Assembly (NCBI GenBank): GCA_044870295.1 | Contig: JBIOYQ010000025.1 | Span: 1 to 6,739, forward strand | Origin: AC-52 sp044870295 | Lineage (GTDB): Bacteria > Actinomycetota > UBA4738 | Reading direction: 5' to 3' | Length of the DNA stretch: 6,739 bases | Part shown: positions 1-5,864 of the stretch, piece after piece | Numbering within the stretch: position 1 is the first letter of the stretch | Layout: every line of letters begins with the position of its first letter | Notes under the pieces: generated by a model | The model's input: the letters and a program-made list of their open reading frames with translations, nothing else | The model's database searches: none | Told to the model about the DNA's origin: nothing | Program-made: the position numbers and the translations under genes

Positions 1-1
1 G

Positions 2-364
2 ATCAGCCCGCACCCCGATTACGTCATGACGCATCGACTCCAGCCCGTGGCGCCCGGCCTGACCCGGATCGAGTGCCAGTGGCTGTTCCCGGCCGAGGCG
101 GTGGCGAAGCCGGGATTCGACCCGGGATACGCCATCGAGTTCTGGGACCTCACCAACCGTCAGGACTGGCGAGCCTGTGAAGCCGTCCAGCGCGGGGTCT
201 CGTCGCGCGGGTACCGGCAGGGCCCGCTGGCCATCGAGGAGGACAACGTGCATCAGTTCCAGACCATGGTGGCGGGCGGATACCTGGAGGGCGCGCCGGT
301 CCGGCCGGTCGCGCCGATGCGCCAGTCATATCAAGAGGCCGCGGCGGAGCCGGCCGGTGAGTGA
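2..364 (+). CDS. Rieske non-heme iron oxygenase alpha subunit, C-terminal part (5'-truncated by window edge)
   Basis: This is the last 120 residues of a protein that begins left of the window; the frame is open from base 2, so the ATG at 26 is an internal Met and not the start. What is seen: a SRPBCC-type C-terminal segment with the run FWDLTNRQDWRACEAVQRG at window residues 48-66, followed by SSRGYRQGPL and a helix ending in TMVAGGYL. In Rieske oxygenases of the choline/glycine-betaine/aromatic-ring type, the helix with the pattern D-x-x-x-C/L-E-x-x-Q-x-G supplies the carboxylate ligand of the mononuclear iron; here that is Asp55 (codon 164-166). The Rieske [2Fe-2S] motif and the two His iron ligands would lie upstream and cannot be checked. 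The family uses O2 and electrons from a separate reductase to hydroxylate or oxidatively demethylate substrates in the cytoplasm. No reductase gene is in view. The stop overlaps the next start by 8 bp, which implies co-translation with the GcvT-like gene. Family call firm, substrate unknown. Confidence 0.88.
   Translation: MSPHPDYVMTHRLQPVAPGLTRIECQWLFPAEAVAKPGFDPGYAIEFWDLTNRQDWRACEAVQRGVSSRGYRQGPLAIEEDNVHQFQTMVAGGYLEGAPVRPVAPMRQSYQEAAAEPAGE
346..349 (+). promoter_or_regulatory. Ribosome binding site deciding the GTG start of the GcvT-like gene
   Basis: GGAG lies 7 bases upstream of the GTG at 357. The same frame stays open upstream to an ATG at 177, but that extension is Arg/Ser/Trp-rich, overlaps the conserved end of the oxygenase gene, and does not resemble the N-terminus of a GcvT-family protein. 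The site therefore supports the GTG at 357. Confidence 0.6.
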
Positions 365-1511
365 GGCCGCCGCTTCCGCGACGCTGTATTTCGGGCCGTG
401 GTACCGCAAGTCGCCCTACTTCGAGGCCACCCAGCGGTACGGCTGCTCGGCCTACGACATCTACAACCACACGTACCTGCCCGCCTACTACGACGACCCG
501 GTGGTGGAGTACTGGCACCTGCTCGAGCACGTGACGGTGTGGGACGTCGGGGTGGAACGCCAGGTGGAGATCTCCGGCCCGGACGCGGTGGCCTTCACCA
601 GCATGCTGACGCCCCGCGACCTGTCCACGTGCGCGGTCGGCCAGTGCAAGTACGTGGTGATCACCGATCAGGACGGCGGGATCGTCAACGACCCCGTGCT
701 GCTTCGGGTGGAAGAGAACCGGTTCTGGCTGTCGGCGGCGGACAGCGACCTGCTGCTGTGGGCCCGCGGGGTCGTCCTCAACTCGGGGATGGACGTGACG
801 ATCGGGGAGCCCGACGTGTGGCCGCTCCAGGTCCAGGGCCCGCGGTCGCGCGAGGTGGTGACGGAGCTGTTCGGCGAGGAGGTCGCCGGGCTCCGCTACT
901 ACTTCTGCGCCGAGGCCGAGCTCGACGGCATCCCCGTCGTGGTCAGCCGTACCGGGTGGACCGGTGAGGTCGGCTACGAGATCTACCTGAGGGACTCGAG
1001 CCGCGGCGACGAGCTGTGGGAGCGGGTGATGGCGGCCGGCAAGCCGTACCAGATCCGGCCGATCGCGCCGTGCGAGGCCCGAAGGATCGAGGCCGGCATC
1101 TTCAACTACGGCTCGGACATGCGGCTGGAGAACAACCCGTACGAGGTCACGGGCCTCGAACGGCTGGTGTCCTTGGACAAGCCGGGCGGGTTCATCGGCC
1201 GGGACGCCCTGGCCCGCATCCAGCAGGAAGGGGTGAAGCGCAAGCTGGTCGGAGTCACGATCGGCGGCGAGGGCCTGTCGGTGGAGCTCGCCGAGCCGTG
1301 GCCGGTCGTGGATGGAGACCGCATCATCGGGCGGGTCACCGACGCCATCTCCTCGCCCCGCCTGAAGGCGAACATCGGCTACGCCTGGGTCCCCGTCGAG
1401 CTGGCCGAACCCGGCACGTCGATCCAGATCGAGGCACCGGGCGGCCGTGTGGAGGGAACGGTCTCCGCGCTCCCGTTCCTCGACCCGGCGAAGCAGGTCC
1501 CGCTGGGCTGA
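357..1511 (+). CDS. GcvT-family folate-dependent aminomethyltransferase/demethylase (DmdA-like)
   Basis: A 384-residue stand-alone GcvT-fold protein, close to the usual 360-400. Such enzymes pass a methyl or methylene group from a substrate to tetrahydrofolate in the cytoplasm. Visible landmarks: VWDVGVERQVEI (61-72); MLTPRDLS (83-90); GQCKYVVITDQDGGIVNDPV (95-114), where Asp112 aligns with the conserved acidic residue of the T-protein folate site; the family signature RTGWTGEVGYEIY (198-210) with Glu204; and RRIEAGIFNYGSDM (242-255). The C-terminal barrel (about 290-375) includes the usual G-x-V-T-D-A-x-x-S-P-R-L strand. From memory, 61-160 resembles dimethylsulfoniopropionate demethylase DmdA (VERQVEI, TPRDLS, INDPVL, ADSD-LWA, EPDV-PL-VQGP) more than glycine-cleavage GcvT, whereas the 198-210 signature is GcvT-like. 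No gcvH or gcvP is adjacent, so a glycine-cleavage role is unlikely. The GTG start overlaps the oxygenase stop by 8 bp. Substrate (N-, S- or O-methyl) is not determined; LigM/DesA-type aromatic O-demethylases are a further option. Confidence 0.88.
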   Translation: MSEAAASATLYFGPWYRKSPYFEATQRYGCSAYDIYNHTYLPAYYDDPVVEYWHLLEHVTVWDVGVERQVEISGPDAVAFTSMLTPRDLSTCAVGQCKYVVITDQDGGIVNDPVLLRVEENRFWLSAADSDLLLWARGVVLNSGMDVTIGEPDVWPLQVQGPRSREVVTELFGEEVAGLRYYFCAEAELDGIPVVVSRTGWTGEVGYEIYLRDSSRGDELWERVMAAGKPYQIRPIAPCEARRIEAGIFNYGSDMRLENNPYEVTGLERLVSLDKPGGFIGRDALARIQQEGVKRKLVGVTIGGEGLSVELAEPWPVVDGDRIIGRVTDAISSPRLKANIGYAWVPVELAEPGTSIQIEAPGGRVEGTVSALPFLDPAKQVPLG

Positions 1512-1527
1512 TGAACCCCCACCCCGG

Positions 1528-1557
1528 TTGCACGACGCTCGCGGCGATGCTTAGATT
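1528..1557 (+). promoter_or_regulatory. Candidate sigma-70-type promoter of the transporter operon
   Basis: In the only sizeable gap, TTGCAC (1528-1533) and TAGATT (1552-1557) are 18 bases apart and match the -35 and -10 consensus at 3 and 4 of 6 positions. A TGC lies at 1548-1550, so an extended -10 reading (TGC-TTAGAT) is also possible. Transcription would begin near 1563-1566, directly at the palindrome at 1565, leaving a leader of about 50 bases before the ATG at 1616. The match is moderate and is supported mainly by position. Confidence 0.4.
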
Positions 1558-1564
1558 CGGTTTC

Positions 1565-1592
1565 TGAACGGCCGTTCAAGGTTTGAACGGCC
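1565..1592 (+). promoter_or_regulatory. Palindromic operator-like cluster (three TGAACGGCC half-sites)
   Basis: TGAACGGCCGTTCA at 1565-1578 is a perfect 14-bp palindrome. A third half-site, TGAACGGCC, recurs at 1584-1592 in direct orientation, 19 bases after the first. The middle and third half-sites also form a perfect 10-bp inverted repeat, GGCCGTTCAA (1570-1579) and TTGAACGGCC (1583-1592), around a 3-base spacer. Placed just after the candidate -10, this looks like a binding site for a dimeric repressor; the T-G-A-A-C...G-T-T-C-A form recalls TetR- or GntR-family operators. As RNA the 10-bp arms would form a strong hairpin, so it could instead act as an attenuator or as a terminator for the upstream gene, although no T-tract follows. 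The exact symmetry is certain; the role is inferred. Confidence 0.6.
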
Positions 1593-1601
1593 GGCGACCC
1601 T

Positions 1602-1609
1602 GGAGGAGG
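1602..1609 (+). promoter_or_regulatory. Strong ribosome binding site of the PotD-like gene
   Basis: GGAGGAGG, a near-ideal Shine-Dalgarno sequence, lies 6 bases before the ATG at 1616. It decides this start over the in-frame TTG at 1583, which lies inside the palindromic cluster and lacks a comparable site. It is the best ribosome binding site in the window, in keeping with the need for more binding protein than membrane subunits. Confidence 0.8.
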
Positions 1610-1615
1610 CGGACG

Positions 1616-2911
1616 ATGGCCCATCCACGGGAACGACGCGGGTTCGGTCGACCGGTGTCTCGGCGGGACTTCCTCAGGCAGTCGGCCGGGGCCGCGGTCG
1701 GACTCTCCGGAGCGGCGGCCATCCTGGCCGCGTGCGGCAAGGCCAGCAATCCCAACGCCGGTCTCGGTGGGCCATCGGGACCCGGGGCCAGCGCGTCGCT
1801 GCCGTTCCCGCTGGCGCGTCCGGACAATCCGGTGAAGTGGCCGATCTACGACGACAACCCGCCCATCGCGTCCGGCCTGGCGCCGGAGTCCGGGGCCACG
1901 CTCAAGGTCTACAACTGGGAGGACTACCTGTGGCCGAGGCTCATGAAGAACTTCGGCCAGGAGTTCAACTGCAAGGTGGAGCTGACCACGTTCGGCGGCG
2001 TGGACGAGGCGCTGGCCAAGATCCGCACCGGCCAGCTGGACTTCGACGTGTACTTCCCCGATCCCTCGCTGATCGGCAAGCTGATCTCGGCCAAGCTGAT
2101 CCGGCCGCTGAACTTGGACTACATCCCCAACCTGAAGAACGTGTGGCCCAACCTCCAGAACCCCTTCTACGACCTGGGGTCGCAGTACACGGTGCCGTAC
2201 GTCATCTACACCACCGGGGTGGGGTGGAGGACCGATCACGTGAAGGACGACATCCCCGGCATGTCGAACCCGTATGAGATCTTCTGGGACCCAAAGTACA
2301 AGGGGAAGATCCACATCTTCGACGACTACCGCGAGTCGGTCGGCATGGCGCTCCTGAAGAACGGCATCACCGACCTCAACACCGAGGACCCCGCGAAGAT
2401 CGAGGTGGCCAAGCAGGACCTCCTCAAGACCATCGACGTGGTGAACGTGACCTTGGACATCACCGACTGGACCGACCTGCCCGAGGGGCGATCCTGGATC
2501 CATCAGTCCTGGTCGGGCGATATGACCTCGGCGCAGTACTACATGCCGAAGGGTCAGTCTCCGAGCGTCCTGCGCTACTGGTACCCGCCCGAAGGAGGCG
2601 GGGCCATCGGCAGCGACAACATGACGATCCTGACGGGTGGCAAGAACCCCGTGCTGGCCCACATGTTCATCAACTACCTGCTGGACAACAAGAACGGGTT
2701 CGACAACTTCTACAACCTCACCGGGTACCAGCCGCCGTTCAACAGCATCAACACGGATCGATTGGTCTCCGAAGGGGTCATCCCGGAAACCCTGGCGTCG
2801 ACCGTTGTGCACCCGGAGGACTTCGACAAGGGGTACGTGTACTTGGAGCTGTCGCCCGCCGGCGACGAGCTCTGGCACGCGGCCTACCAGGAGTACGCGG
2901 CGGGTGTCTAA
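1616..2911 (+). CDS. potD: PotD-like solute-binding lipoprotein of a polyamine-family ABC importer (Tat signal)
   Basis: A 431-residue extracytoplasmic receptor of the spermidine/putrescine (PotD/PotF) family, which captures the substrate outside the membrane and hands it to the PotB/PotC permeases. The N-terminus has a twin-arginine motif, SRRDFL (15-20), a hydrophobic stretch, and a lipobox LAAC ending at Cys40, so it is probably exported folded by Tat and lipid-anchored. A Gly/Pro/Ala-rich linker (about 43-90) follows. The mature domain starts with the family hallmark VYNWEDY (98-104); FDDYRE (235-240) matches the PotD stretch that supplies acidic amine-binding residues; WSGD (299-302) and GYQPP (370-374) also match. 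The expected aromatic residue in the GG-x-x-W-x-D pocket motif is replaced (GGAIGSD, 328-334; Asp334 kept). Length exceeds PotD (about 348) mainly through the signal and linker. The ligand may therefore not be a classical polyamine. The stop overlaps the next GTG by 8 bp. Confidence 0.9.
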   Translation: MAHPRERRGFGRPVSRRDFLRQSAGAAVGLSGAAAILAACGKASNPNAGLGGPSGPGASASLPFPLARPDNPVKWPIYDDNPPIASGLAPESGATLKVYNWEDYLWPRLMKNFGQEFNCKVELTTFGGVDEALAKIRTGQLDFDVYFPDPSLIGKLISAKLIRPLNLDYIPNLKNVWPNLQNPFYDLGSQYTVPYVIYTTGVGWRTDHVKDDIPGMSNPYEIFWDPKYKGKIHIFDDYRESVGMALLKNGITDLNTEDPAKIEVAKQDLLKTIDVVNVTLDITDWTDLPEGRSWIHQSWSGDMTSAQYYMPKGQSPSVLRYWYPPEGGGAIGSDNMTILTGGKNPVLAHMFINYLLDNKNGFDNFYNLTGYQPPFNSINTDRLVSEGVIPETLASTVVHPEDFDKGYVYLELSPAGDELWHAAYQEYAAGV

Positions 2912-3884
2912 GGCGCCTCCGGCGCCGGTCACCGGCCGCAGCCGAAGGTCCAGAGCTCCCCGACAGCAAGCCGACACCGCCGTCCTGGGTGGTGTCTGGT
3001 ATCCCCGGTGGTTCTGGCCGGCGTTCGCGTCGCCCGCTTCCGCCTGGCTGTTGGTGCTGTTCGTCGTCCCGTTCTACGTGATCATGTCGGTGGCGTTCGG
3101 GACGGTCGACCCCATCTTCCGCAGCCCGGTCCCCCAATGGAATCCGCTCAAGTGGGACTCCGGCGCCATGCGGTTCGTGCTCAACCAGACTTTCCTGCGG
3201 GGCGGGATCTATCAGCCGGCCTTCATCCGAACGTTCGTGTACGTCGGGACGGCTCTCGTGATGTGCCTGCTGATCGGCTACCCGGTGGCGTACTACATCG
3301 CCCGGCACGGCGGTCGGTGGAAGATGGTGCTGCTGCTGTTGCTGATCGCGCCGTTCTGGATCAGCTATCTCATGCGGATGCTGGCCTGGGTGAACCTGTT
3401 GTCGGACGACGGCCTGGTGAACAAGGTGTTGCTCGACCTCCACCTGATCGCGAGCCCGCGGCACTGGCTGGAAGGGAAGGGCATGACCGTGATCCTGGGG
3501 CTGGTCTACGGCTACATCCCGTACATGATCCTGCCTCTGTTCGGAGCGCTGGACCGGATCGACCGGTCCCTGATCGAAGCGGCCCGTGACCTGGGGGCAA
3601 GCCCGGCGCGGACGTTCTTCCGCGTCACGCTGCCGTTGTCGAAGCAGGCCATCCTGGCCGGCGTGGTGATCGTCACGCTGCCCATGTTCGGCGACTACTA
3701 CACCGCGGACCTCCTCTCCAGCGCTCCCAGAACCACCATGGTGGGCAACCTGGTCGACCACGCCATCAACAGTCCCTTCGTCACCAGGGCCGCAGCGCTG
3801 GTGCTGTTGATGATGGTGATCCTGATCATCCCGATGCTCTATTACCTGTACGCCACCAGCCGGGCCACGCGGGAGCACGCATGA
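2904..3884 (+). CDS. potB: PotB-like ABC transporter permease
   Basis: A 326-residue inner-membrane permease with about six hydrophobic segments (near 41-64, 108-133, 141-165, 193-217, 248-268 and 296-317). The cytoplasmic coupling loop, EAARDLGASPARTFF at 225-239 followed by RVTLPLS, is the EAA motif that docks the ATPase. After TM2, the run APFWISYLMRMLAW (149-162) is typical of PotB/PotH. The GTG at 2904 is preferred: AGGAG at 2889-2893 lies 10 bases upstream, it overlaps the potD stop by 8 bp, and the open frame further upstream is only the shadow of potD. This gives a basic, Pro/Arg-rich N-terminal tail of about 30 residues, which is long for the family. The GTG start and the GC-rich hairpins just inside the gene may keep its yield below that of potD. 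The next gene overlaps by 4 bp (ATGA). Confidence 0.9.
   Translation: MSKAPPAPVTGRSRRSRAPRQQADTAVLGGVWYPRWFWPAFASPASAWLLVLFVVPFYVIMSVAFGTVDPIFRSPVPQWNPLKWDSGAMRFVLNQTFLRGGIYQPAFIRTFVYVGTALVMCLLIGYPVAYYIARHGGRWKMVLLLLLIAPFWISYLMRMLAWVNLLSDDGLVNKVLLDLHLIASPRHWLEGKGMTVILGLVYGYIPYMILPLFGALDRIDRSLIEAARDLGASPARTFFRVTLPLSKQAILAGVVIVTLPMFGDYYTADLLSSAPRTTMVGNLVDHAINSPFVTRAAALVLLMMVILIIPMLYYLYATSRATREHA
2912..2936 (+). repeat. Two small GC hairpins in the first codons of potB
   Basis: GGCGCC-TCC-GGCGCC (2912-2926) forms a 6-bp stem with a 3-base loop. A second stem, GCCGGT/ACCGGC, occupies 2924-2936. They share bases, so only one can be complete at a time. They lie 8 to 32 bases after the potB GTG. 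In high-GC DNA short stems arise often by chance, so a role in reducing potB translation or transcription relative to potD is only a possibility. Confidence 0.3.
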
Positions 3885-4762
3885 GCCGGTTCCGGTCGTG
3901 GCTGAAGAATCCGTGGGGCAAGCCCCGGTTCCTCCCGGTGTTCACCGCCCTGTTCCTGATCTGGTCGCTGGCCCCGGTGGCCCTGGCGGTGCTGTTCTCG
4001 TTCAACAGCGGCCGGTCCCGGAGCGCGTGGCAGGGGTTCTCCATGCGCTGGTACTGGGGCGATCCCGATCTCTCGGTGTGGCACGACCCGCGCCTGCGCA
4101 CGGCGCTGTTCCAGAGCCTGAAGCTGGCCACCCTGACCATGCTGATCGCGGTACCGCTGGGTGTGGCCTTCGCCATCGGTCTGGACCGGTGGCGTGGACG
4201 GGGGTCCGGGACCGCCAACTTCCTCATGCTGTTCTCGTTCGTCACGCCCGAGCTGATCATGGGCGTGTCGCTGTTCCTGGTGTTCGTGAAGCTGCTGACG
4301 CTGGTTCATCTGGGGACCGGCGCCCAGCTCCTCGGCCTCATCACGTTCGAATTGGCCTACCCGGTGATCATCGTGCGGGCCCGGTTGTTATCGATTGGCA
4401 AGGAGTACGAGGAGGCCGCCATGGACTTAGGCGCCTCGCCGACCAAGGCGCTCCGCATGGTGCTGCTGCCCCTGCTGCTGCCGGCGATCTTCGCCAGCTT
4501 CGCCCTGGTGTTCGCGGACTCTATCGACGACTTCATCATCGTGCGGTACCTGTCCGCGGGTGCCGCCACGGAGACCATCCCGATCCGCATCTACAGCCAG
4601 GTGCGTGCCTCGCCGACTCCCTCGCTCAACGCGCTGGCCAGCATCATGCTGTTCTCGACGATCATCGCGGTCACGGCAGCCCTAGTGATCTACCGATCCC
4701 TGACCAAGGGCGAACGCGGAGCTCAGGCTCCGGCGTTCCGCGACTTCGCCGCCCAGATCTGA
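3881..4762 (+). CDS. potC: PotC-like ABC transporter permease
   Basis: A 293-residue permease, the second membrane half of the importer. The N-terminus is short and basic (MSRFRSWLKNPWGK), followed by TM1 (about 17-41), a periplasmic loop with FSMRWYWGD (53-61) that resembles the PotC/PotI family F-S-L-x-W-Y motif, and further hydrophobic segments near 78-101, 112-136, 148-166, 196-215 and 250-271. The EAA coupling loop is YEEAAMDLGASPTKALRMVLLP (split at 176-187 and 188-197). Start: the ATG overlaps the potB stop as ATGA, with GGGAG at 3871-3875 five bases upstream. The gene contains the only two in-frame TTA leucine codons I found in the window (Leu170 and Leu183), both around the EAA loop. 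It ends 7 bp from the convergently transcribed potA. Confidence 0.9.
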   Translation: MSRFRSWLKNPWGKPRFLPVFTALFLIWSLAPVALAVLFSFNSGRSRSAWQGFSMRWYWGDPDLSVWHDPRLRTALFQSLKLATLTMLIAVPLGVAFAIGLDRWRGRGSGTANFLMLFSFVTPELIMGVSLFLVFVKLLTLVHLGTGAQLLGLITFELAYPVIIVRARLLSIGKEYEEAAMDLGASPTKALRMVLLPLLLPAIFASFALVFADSIDDFIIVRYLSAGAATETIPIRIYSQVRASPTPSLNALASIMLFSTIIAVTAALVIYRSLTKGERGAQAPAFRDFAAQI

Positions 4763-4793
4763 GCCTCGGTCACCGAGATCCGTCGGGAGGCTC
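4761..4793. terminator. Weak inverted repeat at the convergent potC/potA ends
   Basis: GAGCCTC (4761-4767) and GAGGCTC (4787-4793) are perfect complements around 19 bases, and a nested CTCGG-TCA-CCGAG hairpin spans 4766-4778. Only 7 bp separate the two stop codons, so any terminator must overlap the coding ends. There is no T-tract on either strand. A bidirectional terminator is possible but weakly supported. Confidence 0.25.
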
Positions 4794-5861
4794 CGACAGC
4801 ACTCGCAGCGCCTCGGAAGGTAGGTGCACGCTGACGGGCGTGCCCTGCTGGTAGGGAAGCTCGCCGCCCTCGTTCTTCATCAGGGCCTGGATCGACTCGC
4901 CTGGGGCCAGACGAACGATGACCTGCGTGGTGGCGCCCACGTACACAACGCGCTCGATCATGCCGGGCACTCGGTTCTCCCCGGCGGCGCCGTGGGCCTC
5001 CAGCTCGATCCGCTCGGGCCGGATCACCAGGCGGACCTTCCCGTTGGCGCGAGTGTCGCCCTGTGTGGCTGTCAGGACGAAGTCGCCCAGCCGAACTCGG
5101 CATCGGCCGTCGGACCCGCCCTCGGCCTGAGCGGGCATGAGGTTCGACACGCCGAGGAAGTCCGCCACGTAGGCGTTGGCCGGCTGGTCGTAGATCTCGC
5201 TCGGCGTGCCGAGCTGCTCGATGCGGCCGTTCGACATGACCGCCATTCGGTCCGACATCGTGAGGGCCTCTTCCTGGTCGTGCGTGACGTAGATGAACGT
5301 GATCCCGATCTGCTCCTGCAGCCCCTTCAGCTCGATCTGCAGGGCCTTTCGGAGCTTCGCGTCCAGCGCCCCCAGCGGCTCGTCCAGCAACAGGACCGCC
5401 GGGTTCAGGATCAAGGCTCGGGCCAGCGCCACGCGCTGCTGCTGTCCGCCGGACAGCTGGGACGGCCGGCGCTTCTCCATCCCCTCCAGCCGGACCCGAG
5501 ACAGGACCTCGCGGACCATGTGCTGCGCATCGGCCTTCCCGATCGACTTGAACCGCAGGCCGAAGGCCACGTTGTCGTACACGTTGAGGTGGGGGAACAG
5601 TGCATAGCTCTGGAAGACGGTGTTGACCTTGCGCCGGTGCGGCGGGGTCTGCGCCATGTCGGCGCCGTCCAGCAGGATGCTGCCCTCGTCGGGTCGCTCG
5701 AACCCCGCGATCAGGCGGAGAGTCGTGGTCTTGCCGCACCCCGACGGGCCCAGGAGCGAGAAGAACTCGCCCCCGGCGACCTCCAGGTTGATGCCGTCGA
5801 CCGCGGTGACCGGTCCGAACCGCTTCACCAGGTCGACGAGCCTGACCTCACCTCCCGGCAT
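4770..5861 (-). CDS. potA: PotA-like ABC transporter ATP-binding subunit
   Basis: A 363-residue nucleotide-binding subunit that powers the importer from the cytoplasmic side. Every ATPase motif is intact: Walker A GPSGCGKTT (38-46), Q-loop Gln84, signature LSGGQ (136-140), Walker B VLLLDE (156-161), D-loop GALD (164-167) and switch His194 in YVTHDQEEAL. FQSYALFPHLNVYDNVAFGL (83-102) is typical of the PotA/FbpC/CysA group. Residues from about 238 form the C-terminal TOBE regulatory domain, with VRLVIRPERIEL (276-287) the recognisable strand. The ATG at 5861 is 3 bases after the aminotransferase stop and has no clear Shine-Dalgarno upstream, so translation is probably coupled to that gene. It is the natural partner of the convergent PotB/C/D set, the only other transporter parts in view, but its separation on the opposite strand is unusual. 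FbpC- or other CUT1-like specificity cannot be excluded from this subunit alone. Confidence 0.92.
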   Translation of the reverse strand: MPGGEVRLVDLVKRFGPVTAVDGINLEVAGGEFFSLLGPSGCGKTTTLRLIAGFERPDEGSILLDGADMAQTPPHRRKVNTVFQSYALFPHLNVYDNVAFGLRFKSIGKADAQHMVREVLSRVRLEGMEKRRPSQLSGGQQQRVALARALILNPAVLLLDEPLGALDAKLRKALQIELKGLQEQIGITFIYVTHDQEEALTMSDRMAVMSNGRIEQLGTPSEIYDQPANAYVADFLGVSNLMPAQAEGGSDGRCRVRLGDFVLTATQGDTRANGKVRLVIRPERIELEAHGAAGENRVPGMIERVVYVGATTQVIVRLAPGESIQALMKNEGGELPYQQGTPVSVHLPSEALRVLSEPPDGSR

Positions 5862-5864
5862 GGG

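Noticed and set aside
177..356. Upstream extension of the GcvT-like gene to the ATG at 177
   Set aside because: The added 60 residues are Arg/Ser/Trp-rich and overlap the conserved oxygenase C-terminus in another frame. The GTG at 357 has a ribosome binding site and gives a normal family length.
26..364. A complete small protein starting at the ATG at 26
   Set aside because: The frame is open to the window edge, and the upstream codons (ISPHPDYV) continue the Rieske oxygenase fold, so this is the end of a larger gene.
1583..1615. TTG at 1583 as the start of the PotD-like gene
   Set aside because: The codon lies inside the palindromic repeat without a suitable ribosome binding site, while the ATG at 1616 has GGAGGAGG at ideal spacing and places the Tat motif normally.
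1379..2977. Long open frame of 532 codons on the - strand opposite the PotD-like gene
   Set aside because: It is rich in Val, His, Arg, Gln and Gly, as expected for the antisense of GC3-biased coding DNA. It shows no domain motif and covers a well-recognised gene that has its own ribosome binding site.
2778..3878. Open frame of 366 codons on the - strand opposite potB
   Set aside because: Its composition is extreme in His, Gln, Arg and Asp, typical of the antisense of hydrophobic membrane-protein codons. The + strand frame has membrane segments and the EAA motif.
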